64,000 nt of DNA from ATZT02 sp046048135 (GTDB lineage Bacteria; Actinomycetota; Actinomycetes; S36-B12; UBA5976): assembly GCA_046048135.1 (NCBI GenBank), contig JBJOGR010000009.1, positions 23,126 to 87,125 of the forward strand, given 5' to 3'. Position numbers and translations under genes: made by a program. Below, piece by piece: positions 1 to 10,173 of the stretch (its first letter is position 1; each line of letters begins with the position of its first letter). Below the pieces are notes generated by a model. The model was given only the letters and a program-made list of their open reading frames with translations, did no database searches and was not told the DNA's origin.

Positions 1-365
1 TTTATTCATTTACTGATGTCTTAGTTTTAAAAGTTATCAAAAGATTACTTGATACAGGTGTTTCTCTGCAAAACATCAGAAATGCCGTGGATTTAATTAG
101 AAGCCGCGGAGCAGACAATCTTTCGAATTTAACTTTGATCAGTGATGGGGCTTCTGTATATGAGTGTACTTCCGATGATGAGGTTATTGATTTAGTAAAA
201 GGTGGCCAAGGAGTTTTTGGTATTGCTATTGGCAGTGTGTGGAAAGAAGTTGAAGGAAGTTTGGCGCAATTTCCAGCAGAAACTGCTGAGGGCAATTTAG
301 TGCTCAATGACAACTTGATGGACGAATTGGCTCAGAGAAGAGCATCCAAAAACGCAATTGCCTAA
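1..365 (+). CDS. MerR-family transcriptional regulator, C-terminal part (5' truncated by window edge)
   Basis: The frame is open from the first bases, and the in-frame codons before the first GTG (position 87) read YSFTDVLVLKVIKRLLDTG. This is the conserved core of a MerR-type winged helix followed by the dimerisation helix, so the gene begins left of the window. The visible part ends in an acidic, non-metal-binding C-terminal domain. In mycobacteria a MerR regulator of this type (Rv1830) lies just upstream of the glycine decarboxylase gene, and here gcvP follows after 64 bases on the same strand. Family assignment is fairly sure; the target genes and effector are unknown. Confidence 0.8.
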   Translation, partial: YSFTDVLVLKVIKRLLDTGVSLQNIRNAVDLIRSRGADNLSNLTLISDGASVYECTSDDEVIDLVKGGQGVFGIAIGSVWKEVEGSLAQFPAETAEGNLVLNDNLMDELAQRRASKNAIA

Positions 366-416
366 ATTTTACGTTTAAGTAGGATTAGATTAACGGATAG
401 TTGTTTAGAGAATAGG

Positions 417-422
417 TATCCT
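417..422 (+). promoter_or_regulatory. Putative -10 box of gcvP
   Basis: TATCCT (TANNNT type) ends 7 bases before the gcvP ATG and there is no Shine-Dalgarno sequence in between. This fits a near-leaderless transcript. No good -35 is visible, so gcvP may also be read through from the MerR gene. Confidence 0.35.
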
Positions 423-429
423 TTTACCC

Positions 430-3264
430 ATGTCCAATAACGAGTTCATTTTCCAGGACCGTCACATCGGTCCCAATAAAGCACAACAAGATTTGATGCT
501 AAAAGAAATTGGAATGAATTCTCTTGATGAATTACTAGACAAAACTATTCCTGGTGCGATTCGTTTCCGAGATTCCTTAAATCTTCCTAAAGCTTTAAGC
601 GAGGAATTGGCACAAAAAGAATTAAAAGAATTAGCATTTGAAAATATAACTAACACAAGTTTGATTGGACTTGGTTATTACAATTGTTTAACTCCAGCTG
701 TAATACGAAGAAATATCTTAGAAAATCCTTCTTGGTACACCGCATATACTCCTTACCAACCTGAAATTTCTCAAGGTCGTCTTGAAGCTCTAATTCTTTT
801 TCAAACAATGATTGAAGATTTAACTGGTTTACCAGTAGCAAATGCATCTTTATTAGATGAGCCAACTGCAGCAGCTGAAGCTATGAGACTTGCGCAACGA
901 AGTTCAAAAAATGATTCAAATATTTTTTTGGTCGATAAAGATACTCATCCACAAACTATTGAAGTAATTAGAAATCGTGCACTACCAATCGGAATTGAAG
1001 TTAAATTGATTGACATAGATGAAAAAAATATTATTGAGAATGCGTTCGGTGTATTGATTTCATATCCAACAAGCACTGGTTTAATTAGAGATTTAGAATC
1101 TTTTGGTAAAAAATGCAAAGAAAATGGAATAGTTGTTATTGCCACAACTGATTTGCTTGCTTTAACTTTGATCAAGGAACCAACAAGTTTTGGAGCAGAA
1201 ATTGCAGTAGGTAGTGCACAAAGATTTGGAGTGCCACTTGGTTTTGGTGGACCCCACGCAGGTTTTATGTCAGTGTCTGAAGAATTATCTCGGTCACTTC
1301 CTGGAAGATTAGTTGGTGTAAGTGTCGACTCAACAGGTAGAGCTGCATATCGTTTAGCGCTTCAAACCAGAGAGCAACACATTAGAAGAGGTAAAGCAAC
1401 TAGCAATATTTGCACTGCACAAGTTTTACTTGCCGTAATCTCAGCAACTTATGCTGCATATCATGGTCCTAAAGGTTTAAAAGCAATTGCAGAAAGAGTT
1501 CATAATCAAGCGCTAAGCGTTGCAAAGATGGCACAAGCATCAGGCAACAAAGTTATTCATACTAAATTTTTTGACACAGTTTTGATTCAAACTACTAATG
1601 CAGATGATTTATATAACAAATTCTTGAACAACGGTATAAACATTAGAAAAATTAGCAGCACAGAAGTTTCAATTTCGATTGATGAAACTACAAATAGCGA
1701 AATTATGGCAAAGATTGCAAAAAGTTTTAATACCCAATTATTAAATGAAGATAACAAGGATGAAAGTATTTCAAATCGAACCAGTAAATACCTAACCCAC
1801 GTTCACTTTAATAGATATCACAATGAAACTGCTTTGTTGAGATGGCTTAGATCTATGAGTGATAAAGATATTGCTTTAGATAGATCAATGATTCCACTTG
1901 GTTCTTGCACGATGAAATTAAATGCTGCAAGCGAGATGGAACCAATTACTTGGCCTCAATTAGCTGGTATTCATCCTTTTGCTCCAATTGAGCAATCAAA
2001 AGGTTGGCAAAAAATAATAAGTCAATTACAAGATTGGCTGTGCGAAATAACAGGTTATGACGCAATCAGCTTGCAACCAAACGCTGGTTCACAAGGAGAA
2101 TTTGCAGGACTTCTTGCAATTCGTGCATACCAAGAAAACAGGGGACAAGGTCATAGAAATATTTGTTTAATTCCTTCCAGTGCACATGGAACAAATGCAG
2201 CAAGTGCAGTGATGGCTGGGATGCAAGTTGAGGTTGTCGAGTGCACCGATACAGGAGATGTAGATCTTCAAGATTTAGAAAATAAAATTAACGCCAATAG
2301 AGACAATCTTGCTGCAGTGATGGTTACCTATCCATCAACTCATGGAGTATTTGAAGAAGGCATTACTAAATTATGCGAAATGGTTCATGATGCAGGTGGT
2401 CAAGTTTATGTTGATGGGGCAAACCTTAATGCGCTTGTTGCAGTTGCTAAGCCTGGAAAATTTGGAGCAGATGTATCACACTTAAATCTTCACAAAACAT
2501 TTTGTATTCCTCATGGCGGAGGAGGACCTGGTGTAGGACCTGTAGCGGTTAAATCTCATTTAGCACCATATTTACCAACACATCCTTTAAATGACATATG
2601 TGGTCCAAAAGAAAAAATTGTTGGTCCTATAAGTGGAGCACCTTATGGTTCAGCAGGAATTCTGCCAATTTCTTGGATGTATATAAGAATGATGGGAGCT
2701 AAGGGTCTTTTTGATGCAACTTCAAGTGCAATTTTGTCTGCTAATTATTTAGCAAATAAATTATCTAAAGCATTTCCAATTCTTTACACAGGTAAAAATA
2801 ACACCATTGCGCATGAATGCATCTTGGATATAAGAGAAATTACCAAAGAGACTGGTGTAACAGTCGATGATATTGCCAAGCGATTAATGGATTATGGCTT
2901 TCATGCTCCAACTATGTCTTTCCCAGTTGCTGGAACATTAATGATTGAACCAACAGAAAGTGAAGACCTAATTGAATTAGATCGATTTGTTGAAGCAATG
3001 CTTAATATCAAAGCTGAAATTGATGAAATCGCAAATGGTGCATACAAAGTTGAAGATTCTGCATTGCGTCATGCACCACATACCGCAGAAGAATTAGCAG
3101 GTGAGTGGAATAGACAATATTCACGTGTAAAGGCTGTATTTCCTGTTTCAGGGCTTCGAGGCAAGAAATATTGGCCACCTGTTAACCGAATTGACGGTGC
3201 TTACGGTGATAGAAATCTAATTTGTTCTTGCCCTTCACCTAGAGAGTTTGCTAACGCTCAATAA
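430..3264 (+). CDS. gcvP: Glycine dehydrogenase (aminomethyl-transferring), P protein
   Basis: This is the PLP-dependent P protein of the glycine cleavage system. It decarboxylates glycine and passes the aminomethyl group to the lipoyl arm of the H protein, feeding one-carbon units to folate. At 944 residues it is the full length of the homodimeric type, with N- and C-terminal halves fused. The PLP lysine is Lys689 in the motif NLHKTFCIPHGGGGPG, followed by the glycine-rich loop. The ATG at 430 gives the usual N-terminus with the RHIGP motif at about residues 11-15. The genes gcvT and gcvH are not in the window. The gene ends convergently with ppm1, 45 bases away. Confidence 0.97.
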   Translation: MSNNEFIFQDRHIGPNKAQQDLMLKEIGMNSLDELLDKTIPGAIRFRDSLNLPKALSEELAQKELKELAFENITNTSLIGLGYYNCLTPAVIRRNILENPSWYTAYTPYQPEISQGRLEALILFQTMIEDLTGLPVANASLLDEPTAAAEAMRLAQRSSKNDSNIFLVDKDTHPQTIEVIRNRALPIGIEVKLIDIDEKNIIENAFGVLISYPTSTGLIRDLESFGKKCKENGIVVIATTDLLALTLIKEPTSFGAEIAVGSAQRFGVPLGFGGPHAGFMSVSEELSRSLPGRLVGVSVDSTGRAAYRLALQTREQHIRRGKATSNICTAQVLLAVISATYAAYHGPKGLKAIAERVHNQALSVAKMAQASGNKVIHTKFFDTVLIQTTNADDLYNKFLNNGINIRKISSTEVSISIDETTNSEIMAKIAKSFNTQLLNEDNKDESISNRTSKYLTHVHFNRYHNETALLRWLRSMSDKDIALDRSMIPLGSCTMKLNAASEMEPITWPQLAGIHPFAPIEQSKGWQKIISQLQDWLCEITGYDAISLQPNAGSQGEFAGLLAIRAYQENRGQGHRNICLIPSSAHGTNAASAVMAGMQVEVVECTDTGDVDLQDLENKINANRDNLAAVMVTYPSTHGVFEEGITKLCEMVHDAGGQVYVDGANLNALVAVAKPGKFGADVSHLNLHKTFCIPHGGGGPGVGPVAVKSHLAPYLPTHPLNDICGPKEKIVGPISGAPYGSAGILPISWMYIRMMGAKGLFDATSSAILSANYLANKLSKAFPILYTGKNNTIAHECILDIREITKETGVTVDDIAKRLMDYGFHAPTMSFPVAGTLMIEPTESEDLIELDRFVEAMLNIKAEIDEIANGAYKVEDSALRHAPHTAEELAGEWNRQYSRVKAVFPVSGLRGKKYWPPVNRIDGAYGDRNLICSCPSPREFANAQ

Positions 3265-3271
3265 GTGGTCT

Positions 3272-3296
3272 AAGTAGCTATAAAATTAATCTACTT
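3272..3296. terminator. Weak inverted repeat between convergent gcvP and ppm1
   Basis: AAGTAG at 3272-3277 is the exact inverse of CTACTT at 3291-3296, with a 13-base AT-rich loop. It lies in the only sizeable convergent gap of the window (45 bases), so it could serve as a weak bidirectional terminator. The stem is short and has no clear T-run on either strand. Confidence 0.3.
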
Positions 3297-3309
3297 TACA
3301 TAACATTCA

Positions 3310-4026
3310 TTATCGGTCTTTTATACGTAAGAATCTTTGAACGCCCCACAAACCTATACGCAGAAAAGCCTCAATCACGATATTTTTACTCATTTTTGAG
3401 CTACCTATAGTTCTTTCAGTAAAAGTAATGGGAACTTCAGAGACCGTTAAATTCTTTTCTAAAAGTCTACGAACCATATCAACTTGAAAACAGTAACCTT
3501 GGGAATCAATTTCTTTAAGATCAATTTGTTTCAATGATGAGCTTTTATAAGCCCTAAATCCACCAGTTGAATCTCCTATTTTGAAACCCAACATTATTCG
3601 AGCATAAATATTTCCACCTTGTGACAATATTTGCCTACTTTTTGGCCAGTTAATTACTTTTCCACCTGGAATCCATCTAGATCCCAGCACACAATCAAAA
3701 TCTTTAATTTTTTCTAATATTTGATGCAAATCTCTAGGATCATGTGAGCCATCAGCATCCATTTCAACTAAAACATCGAATTCGTCCATCGATTTAAGGA
3801 AGCCCTCGATATATGCTGCACCCAGTCCATTTTTATTCGAACGATGGAAAACATCAAGATTTTCATATTGATTTTTTAATTGTTCTGCTAGTCGACCTGT
3901 TCCATCAGGAGAATTATCATCTATAACCAAAACATGATATTCACTATTTTCTTGAAATATTCTGTGCAAAATAGATGGCAAGGTGTGTAATTCGTTATAA
4001 GTTGGTACAAGGATTCGTATTTTCAT
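3310..4026 (-). CDS. ppm1: Polyprenol monophosphomannose synthase (GT2 family)
   Basis: The product transfers mannose from GDP-mannose to polyprenyl phosphate, giving the lipid-linked sugar donor for mannosylation at the membrane. At 238 residues it is a single GT-A domain. It has VIDDNSPDGTG near residues 34-44 for nucleotide binding and the metal-binding DAD at 90-92. There is no C-terminal membrane domain, as in soluble dolichol-phosphate-mannose-synthase types. Its start codon overlaps the stop of lnt by one base (TAATG), which suggests translational coupling. In M. tuberculosis the two activities are fused (Rv2051c); here they are separate genes. A dolichol-phosphate glucose specificity cannot be excluded. 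Confidence 0.88.
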   Translation of the reverse strand: MKIRILVPTYNELHTLPSILHRIFQENSEYHVLVIDDNSPDGTGRLAEQLKNQYENLDVFHRSNKNGLGAAYIEGFLKSMDEFDVLVEMDADGSHDPRDLHQILEKIKDFDCVLGSRWIPGGKVINWPKSRQILSQGGNIYARIMLGFKIGDSTGGFRAYKSSSLKQIDLKEIDSQGYCFQVDMVRRLLEKNLTVSEVPITFTERTIGSSKMSKNIVIEAFLRIGLWGVQRFLRIKDR

Positions 4027-5516
4027 TATCTATTTATTCTACCTTTTAATACGGCTAAAACTATCAACAAAAGTAATAATAAATAACTAGTTATATTAAT
4101 TATATCAATGTATCTAATTGCCGGAGTAATTTCGGTAATCAACTTAACTTGGGCAAGATGTGATACAGGTTTAAATTCATCAGATTTCCACAAAACTTTG
4201 CCAAACTCATCTATATGAGCAGATATCCCTGTAGTGGCACTAACAACAGTTTGTCTACTTGCTTCAAGTGCTCTAAATCTTGTTATTTTGAACTGTTGTT
4301 CAATCTGATCAGAAAAAGCATACGTTGCATTATTAGTATGCACACTAATTAACTCTCCCCCATTTATTATTTGTTTAGACAAAATGTCATTCCAAGCAAC
4401 TTCAAAACATATAACTGGAGAGATTAAATCATTATCTAATCTAAAATTAGTGATCTCACTTCCTTTGACGAAATCTTTAATCAATAAATTAAATCTAGAT
4501 ATTCTACTTTCCAAAACATTTCTAAAAGGTAAATATTCTCCAAAAGGTACAAGATGAATCTTTGTGTATTCATCTTCCTTATTATTAATATTGTTTTGCA
4601 TCTTTAAAATTGAATTTTTTAAATTGTTTCCCTTAGTTAAAACTGCACCTGCAATGAAGGGTTTATCAATAGATTTTAGATGATCATTGAGAATTTTAGC
4701 TGCTTCAGCGTTAATGTAAGGATCGACATCTATTGAATTTTCCGGCCACAAAACTGCGTCTACTTTCAATGATTCAGGTTTAGTGCTAAAGAATTTTTTT
4801 GTTTCTTCAACATGATTTTTTAATACTGCTAGTTTTTGCTCGTTAAACATTAAGCCAGATCTAGGAACATTACCTTGAACTATTAATAGATTCTTCTCTC
4901 CTGTTTTTTCAAAATTAAAACTTAATGAGTCTAGAAAAAGCACAAAAGCAAATATAGATACCCCAATAAATAAAGCTGGGAAAACAGCTTTTTGCAGTAT
5001 GAATCCTATTAATGGAATTACAAAAATTGCAACAATAAATATCGATAAAGCAACTATTTGAGTTGATCCGTAAGGAGCTAATTTGGCAAAGGGTGAGTCA
5101 ATACTTGCATAGGCAATTTTGGCCCAAGGAAAACCACCAAAAGGATAATCTTGAGTCAGCGTTTCAATAGCAATATAAACCAAGGCATAACCTAAAAAAG
5201 GAAGATAAGAATTTCTTAAAAAATACATTAAAATGCCGCTTGAACCATAAATTATTGTCATAAGTAAAGTCAATAAAATATAAGCATCTACTCCAATAGA
5301 AATAATCCAAATGATGTGTATAGCCCAAAAAACAAGACTGAATGAAAATGAAATGACAAGATAATCAGATAAAGACCTTTTATGAGTGACTCCCCACCAA
5401 AGAGCAAAAACAATTGGAATTAGAAACCATAAATTCGAATTATCGTAAGTAAGTGCAAGAAGTAACCCAGATAAGGAACCTACAGTAATTTTTGTCTGAA
5501 GTTGAAGTTTATTCAT
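4026..5516 (-). CDS. lnt: Apolipoprotein N-acyltransferase
   Basis: This membrane enzyme adds the third acyl chain to the N-terminal cysteine of lipoproteins. The 496-residue protein has an N-terminal half of hydrophobic segments (residues about 10-200), a nitrilase-like periplasmic domain, and a C-terminal membrane helix. The Glu-Lys-Cys catalytic triad is visible as Glu259 (WPENS), Lys319 (YTKIHLVPFGEYLP) and Cys370 (PVICFEVAW). The gene sits between pepE and ppm1 with one-base TAATG overlaps on both sides. The pairing with ppm1 matches the Lnt-Ppm1 fusion of mycobacteria, where Ppm1 activity is enhanced by the Lnt part. Confidence 0.93.
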   Translation of the reverse strand: MNKLQLQTKITVGSLSGLLLALTYDNSNLWFLIPIVFALWWGVTHKRSLSDYLVISFSFSLVFWAIHIIWIISIGVDAYILLTLLMTIIYGSSGILMYFLRNSYLPFLGYALVYIAIETLTQDYPFGGFPWAKIAYASIDSPFAKLAPYGSTQIVALSIFIVAIFVIPLIGFILQKAVFPALFIGVSIFAFVLFLDSLSFNFEKTGEKNLLIVQGNVPRSGLMFNEQKLAVLKNHVEETKKFFSTKPESLKVDAVLWPENSIDVDPYINAEAAKILNDHLKSIDKPFIAGAVLTKGNNLKNSILKMQNNINNKEDEYTKIHLVPFGEYLPFRNVLESRISRFNLLIKDFVKGSEITNFRLDNDLISPVICFEVAWNDILSKQIINGGELISVHTNNATYAFSDQIEQQFKITRFRALEASRQTVVSATTGISAHIDEFGKVLWKSDEFKPVSHLAQVKLITEITPAIRYIDIINITSYLLLLLLIVLAVLKGRINR

Positions 5517-6616
5517 TAAATTTCTATTAAATCACGGGTAGTTTCATTACAGCGAATGAATCCATTTTCAGTTTTAACAATTATGTCTTCGATTCTTGCA
5601 CCAAATTTATTTTCAATGTAAAAGCCAGGTTCAATACTAAAAGCATTTCCAGTCACTATTCTATTTTTATTTGTAGCCACTATGTAAGGTTCTTCGTGAG
5701 TCTCTAAACCTATTCCGTGGCCAGTTCTATGAGTGAAGTAATTACCAAGGCCGTTATCTTTTAAAATATTTCGAGCTACTAAATCTAATTGTTCTCCCGT
5801 CAAATCTTCTTTAGTCGCTTGACAAGATGCTTCTTGAGCTTGTTTCAATACCGAATAACTCGGATAAAAATCTTGTGAAGTCTTCCCAACGCTATATGTT
5901 CTAGTTGAGTCACTACAGTATCCAGTTGGCGAAGTACCTCCTATATCTACAACTACTACATCACCTCTTTCAATGATTTTATTCGAAGGTTCATGATGTG
6001 GAGATGCAGAGTTATGTCCACTTGCAACAATTACAAAATCAACTGAATCATGCCCTACTTCAATTATTTGATTACTGATTATTTTGGCAACTTCTAATTC
6101 AGTCATTCCTGGCTTTATAATTTTTGATATCTCGTTATGTACTAAATCAATCATATTACCGACTATTTTCAGCTCATTTATTTCATAATTACTTTTAATA
6201 CTTCTAAGCGGACTCATAACTGTTGATGAATTTAAAAAATGTGAATGGTTAAATATACCTTGAAAATTCAAGACCTTATCAGCAGTCATTTTTTCATCTA
6301 TAAAAATATTTTCGTATTTATAATTTGAGAACAAATCGTAAGGATTACTACCTTCGACCCATGTTTTTAAATCAATCATGTCTTCATCAATTCCTGCATC
6401 TACGGCAGCCAATTTTTCTAATTCTGGAACCACCAATACAGGTTTTCTGTCATTTGCAATTGCCAAGCAAGTTAATCTCTCTAAATTTTTAGCCTTATAG
6501 TTTGTTAAGTATCTTAGATTAGGTCCTGGTGTGACAAGTAAAAGAGAATTTTTGACCTTGCTCAATGAATTTTGAGCATTAAAAATTCTTTTTGACAATT
6601 CTTCTGTAGTTACCAT
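5516..6616 (-). CDS. pepE: M24-family Xaa-Pro dipeptidase / aminopeptidase
   Basis: This is a cytosolic metallopeptidase cleaving after the residue preceding proline. The 366-residue protein has the N-terminal creatinase-like domain and a C-terminal pita-bread fold with all five metal ligands: Asp224, Asp236, His300, Glu329 and Glu343, in the motifs VVVDIGG, DSTRTY, HRTGHGIGLETHEEP, SIEPGFY and RIEDI. The gene is first in the pepE-lnt-ppm1 run and is divergent from the exonuclease gene. The same peptidase lies next to the exonuclease and helY in mycobacteria (Rv2089c). The exact substrate is not predictable. Confidence 0.9.
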   Translation of the reverse strand: MVTTEELSKRIFNAQNSLSKVKNSLLLVTPGPNLRYLTNYKAKNLERLTCLAIANDRKPVLVVPELEKLAAVDAGIDEDMIDLKTWVEGSNPYDLFSNYKYENIFIDEKMTADKVLNFQGIFNHSHFLNSSTVMSPLRSIKSNYEINELKIVGNMIDLVHNEISKIIKPGMTELEVAKIISNQIIEVGHDSVDFVIVASGHNSASPHHEPSNKIIERGDVVVVDIGGTSPTGYCSDSTRTYSVGKTSQDFYPSYSVLKQAQEASCQATKEDLTGEQLDLVARNILKDNGLGNYFTHRTGHGIGLETHEEPYIVATNKNRIVTGNAFSIEPGFYIENKFGARIEDIIVKTENGFIRCNETTRDLIEI

Positions 6617-6638
6617 TATTAATACCTTATTACATAGA

Positions 6639-6644
6639 TAGAAT
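6639..6644 (+). promoter_or_regulatory. Putative -10 box of the 5'-3' exonuclease gene
   Basis: TAGAAT ends 6 bases before the ATG at 6651, with no room for a Shine-Dalgarno site. This fits a leaderless transcript. The -35 region is not well matched. Confidence 0.45.
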
Positions 6645-6650
6645 TAATCT

Positions 6651-7538
6651 ATGCCTGCGACAAAGTTTAAATGTAAAATCTTGGCCATAGACTTATCATC
6701 TCTTATTTTCAGATCCTTTTATGGTTTACCAACATCTATTAAAGATTCTGAGGGTTTTGCGATTAATGGGGTTAAAGGTTACTTGGAAACTCTAATACGA
6801 CTAAAAAAAATATACTCTCCTGAAATCATAGTTCATGCAATTGATGAAGATTGGCGTCCGAAATGGAGAACAGATTTATTGCCACAATATAAAGCACACA
6901 GAGTAATTGTTGATAACGAAGAAGAAGTTGATGATGATCTAGAAAGACAGATTGAATTACTTCCCACTATTTTAAAAGAGCTGGGTATGCAGTGCATTGG
7001 AAAAGCCAATTATGAAGCTGATGATGTACTTTCAACTATTTCAAAGCAGAATATTAATACGGTTGTCGTCTCAGGCGATAAAGATCTATTCCAAATAGTC
7101 AATAATAAAAGAAAAATATTTGTTCATCTATTAGGTAAAGATGGTGGCAAAACTTATGATGAAATTGAAATAAAAGAGAGATTTGGTATTGAAGCCAATT
7201 CATATCTTGATTTCGCTGTTTTAAAGGGAGATTCATCAGATGGATTACCTGGCGTAAAAGGAATCGGTGAAAAGACAGCAGTAAGTATAATAAATAATTT
7301 TAAAACAATAGAAAATCTCATAAACAATTACCAAAATTCCAAAGTTTTATCAACCAAACAAAAACAATCTATAGCTGAGTCAATCCCCTACCTTAAAAAA
7401 GCATTAAAAGTTGTTAAATTGAAAGATGATTTGAAAATTATGATAAATAAACCCAAATATAAAGACACAGAAAATGTCAAAAAAAGATTAAAAAAATATA
7501 GGATAGAAAACCAAATAAATAGTTTATTATCTAATTGA
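6651..7538 (+). CDS. Free-standing 5'-3' exonuclease (FEN/PolI N-terminal domain family)
   Basis: The 295-residue protein matches the 5'-nuclease domain of DNA polymerase I without the polymerase. Acidic metal-site residues are seen at Asp14 (ILAIDLSS), in YEADDVLST and in VSGDKDLFQIV. A helix-three-turn-helix motif GLPGVKGIGEKTA follows. Such proteins cut 5' flaps and RNA primers during replication and repair. M. tuberculosis has a homologue at the equivalent place (Rv2090, beside helY). The gene converges with helY and overlaps its 3' end by 8 bases. The lysine-rich C-terminus may aid DNA binding. Confidence 0.9.
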   Translation: MPATKFKCKILAIDLSSLIFRSFYGLPTSIKDSEGFAINGVKGYLETLIRLKKIYSPEIIVHAIDEDWRPKWRTDLLPQYKAHRVIVDNEEEVDDDLERQIELLPTILKELGMQCIGKANYEADDVLSTISKQNINTVVVSGDKDLFQIVNNKRKIFVHLLGKDGGKTYDEIEIKERFGIEANSYLDFAVLKGDSSDGLPGVKGIGEKTAVSIINNFKTIENLINNYQNSKVLSTKQKQSIAESIPYLKKALKVVKLKDDLKIMINKPKYKDTENVKKRLKKYRIENQINSLLSN

Positions 7539-10173
7539 CGTTTGGTTCATAAGATACGACACCTTTATCAAGAAGTAAAATGGCATCTTCTGCTGTATTT
7601 GTGATACCTGAAATATTAAGTCGCTTTATTTGACGCAATAAATCTATAATTTGTTTTACATTTCTGACAAAATCTCCTGGTGCAATTTCTGTTTTTTGCA
7701 ATATTTTTTTCAGATTTACATCACTACACCATTGTTTAATAATATTTGCCATACCAAAATGAGGACTTTTATTATTGATTATTTTAAATGTTCTCTCAGT
7801 TTCGATTATCTCGTCAGATAACTTTAAAATTTGATTTGCATTATTCTTAATAATTTCATCAATATTTATAGGAATATCTAATTCGTCTCGTCTTGGATTG
7901 TAAACGAAACCACTAAGTAGGCAGGCAAGTTGCACTGGTGTGAGGTTATTTAATAAGTTTCGTCTTAATGACTCAATGATTAATAAGTCGAATTCCGAGT
8001 GAATTTGCTTCAAAAATTTACCCCACTTAGTAAGCGTCAATTTGCTATTATCACTTGTAATAAGATCTAGTTTCATTAGTAAATCAACAACTTGATCACA
8101 CTTTTTACTTAAATTAACAAAATCGTTCTCTAAATGCGCCTCAAGAGACTTTATATAGTTTTTAGTTCTTTCTATATTTTCACCAAATCTTAAATGCTCT
8201 TGAATTTCAGGACATTTATGACAAATATGATCTTTTAATCTCTTTTTAAATGAAGCTAAATCAGAATCATCATATGTTTTTTTGTTACGATTTCCTGCTA
8301 GCACTCTAATCTTTTTAGCATATTCATCTCTAATTGTCTTTTTTGAAAAATCGATTCCTGAAGGTAAATCAAAAAACCCAATGCTTCCAATATTACTGTC
8401 AAGAATTCGTTTATCAATTTTTCTTCCTTCACCATTATCCAAAACAACCCATAAATCGGAACTATTTTTTGAATTCGAAGTCTTGGTTATTAGGGCAAAT
8501 TTACTTCTTCTCAAATTTTTTATTCCGATGACATTCCCAGGATCTAAATTAATACGATTAGAAATAGATTTATTCTTGGCAGTTACATTATTACTTCTCT
8601 TATGGTAATTATTTATTTCCAAAATTATCGAATAATATTCTTTTATATCGCCCAAATGGCAATTGAACTCTCTTTCTTTTCGATTCAATTTTTCCTTTTC
8701 ATAATCAATTTGTTCTGTAACATTTCTAGAATCTTTCTTTTGATAAAACTGGGCAAAACTTTTGTTTAATAGTATTTTTGTGTCACTAACATTTCGATGC
8801 TCTAATAAATTGAGGACCATATTATATTTTGGTTCAAAAGTTGAGGTTAATTCAAAAGTTCTAGATGAAACTAAATTGGCTATAAACTTAGGCTCACTGT
8901 GTGGATGAAATGCAATTATTGCCTCTCCATCGACATCAATGCCTCTTCTACCTGCTCGACCAGTTAATTGGGTGAATTCTGCAGGAGACAACATCTCATG
9001 AGTACTACCATTCCATTTGTCCATTCTTTCCAAAACAACCGACTTTGCTGGCATATTAATTCCTACGGACAATGTTTCAGTAGCAAAAACCAATTTCAAA
9101 AGACCTTTTTGAAATAAATACTCAGCTGCTTCTTTCATTTGTGGAATTAGGCCAGCATGATGACTACTAAATCCTCTAATCGCACAATCTATCCATTCAT
9201 CGACTCTTAATGCCGACCAGTCAGAAGCCTCAATATCGTCAAATCTATTTTGTAAGTACTTTTTTATTTCAAATCTTTCGTCCTCATTTGTCAGTTTTAC
9301 ATTACTTTTTCTAATCTGTTCTACAGCTTGATCACAGCCTTTACGGCTAAAAATAAAATATATTGAAGGCAATAATTCATAGTCTTTTATATTTTCAACT
9401 ATTTCAACCCTTGTTGGAATCTCAGATTTTACATGCGATTTAGTAAAACTTCTTTTATAGAGATTTAAAACTTTCTTATTTATTTGTCCTTCTTCATTTG
9501 AAAATAGAGGTATCAAAGCATTGCTAGTTGCAATTAATTGACTAAGTGGAACGGGTCTTTTCTCTTCGATTACGAATTTACATTCTCCCCTTATTTCATG
9601 TAACCAATCAGCAAAATCTTCAACGTTACTTACTGTTGCGGACAAAGCTACGATTTTTACATTTTTATTTAGTAAGATTAAGATTTCTTCCCAGACCACT
9701 CCCCTTTCTTTATCTGCAAGAAAATGAACTTCGTCAAGGATTGCAACTCCTAATTGCTCAATTTTTTCCGGAGTTTGATAAATCATATTTCTTAACACTT
9801 CAGTAGTCATAACTACAATTGAGGCATCCTGATTTATCGCATTGTCTCCAGTAAGAAGTCCCACTTGATCGGATCCAAATCTTTCTACAAATTCCAAATA
9901 CTTTTGGTTGGATAATGCTTTTAAAGGTGTGGTATAAAAAGTTCTTTGATTATTTCTATTTACATGAAAGACAGCAAATTCACCAACAATTGTTTTTCCA
10001 GAACCAGTAGGGGCAGCTACTACTACCGAATTGCCTTGTAAAAAGTACTCAATTGCCTCAACTTGAAATCTATCTAATTCAAAAGACAGACCCATTTTAA
10101 ATTCATTAAAAATGTCCAAATCCGAGTGAGAGACTCCTTTAAAACTATTTAGTTTTGTAGAATATTTATTCAA
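7531..10173 (-). CDS. helY: DEAD/DEAH-box RNA helicase HelY (Ski2-like)
   Basis: This ATP-dependent helicase of the Ski2/Mtr4 superfamily probably acts in RNA processing or decay. The 880-residue protein has Walker A AAPTGSGKT (Lys60), motif II DEVH at 146-149, a SAT motif, and QLTGRAGRRGID near residue 400 as motif VI. A long C-terminal region with the family's helical domain follows. Translation starts at a TTG that overlaps the stop of the upstream kinase gene (TTGA). It is the last gene of the proteasome-linked operon, as in other actinobacteria. The tatA-tatC pair that normally separates pafC from helY is absent. Confidence 0.92.
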   Translation of the reverse strand: MNKYSTKLNSFKGVSHSDLDIFNEFKMGLSFELDRFQVEAIEYFLQGNSVVVAAPTGSGKTIVGEFAVFHVNRNNQRTFYTTPLKALSNQKYLEFVERFGSDQVGLLTGDNAINQDASIVVMTTEVLRNMIYQTPEKIEQLGVAILDEVHFLADKERGVVWEEILILLNKNVKIVALSATVSNVEDFADWLHEIRGECKFVIEEKRPVPLSQLIATSNALIPLFSNEEGQINKKVLNLYKRSFTKSHVKSEIPTRVEIVENIKDYELLPSIYFIFSRKGCDQAVEQIRKSNVKLTNEDERFEIKKYLQNRFDDIEASDWSALRVDEWIDCAIRGFSSHHAGLIPQMKEAAEYLFQKGLLKLVFATETLSVGINMPAKSVVLERMDKWNGSTHEMLSPAEFTQLTGRAGRRGIDVDGEAIIAFHPHSEPKFIANLVSSRTFELTSTFEPKYNMVLNLLEHRNVSDTKILLNKSFAQFYQKKDSRNVTEQIDYEKEKLNRKEREFNCHLGDIKEYYSIILEINNYHKRSNNVTAKNKSISNRINLDPGNVIGIKNLRRSKFALITKTSNSKNSSDLWVVLDNGEGRKIDKRILDSNIGSIGFFDLPSGIDFSKKTIRDEYAKKIRVLAGNRNKKTYDDSDLASFKKRLKDHICHKCPEIQEHLRFGENIERTKNYIKSLEAHLENDFVNLSKKCDQVVDLLMKLDLITSDNSKLTLTKWGKFLKQIHSEFDLLIIESLRRNLLNNLTPVQLACLLSGFVYNPRRDELDIPINIDEIIKNNANQILKLSDEIIETERTFKIINNKSPHFGMANIIKQWCSDVNLKKILQKTEIAPGDFVRNVKQIIDLLRQIKRLNISGITNTAEDAILLLDKGVVSYEPNVN

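Noticed and set aside
366..429. Glycine riboswitch upstream of gcvP
   Set aside because: The 64-base space is too short for the aptamer and shows none of its conserved bases.
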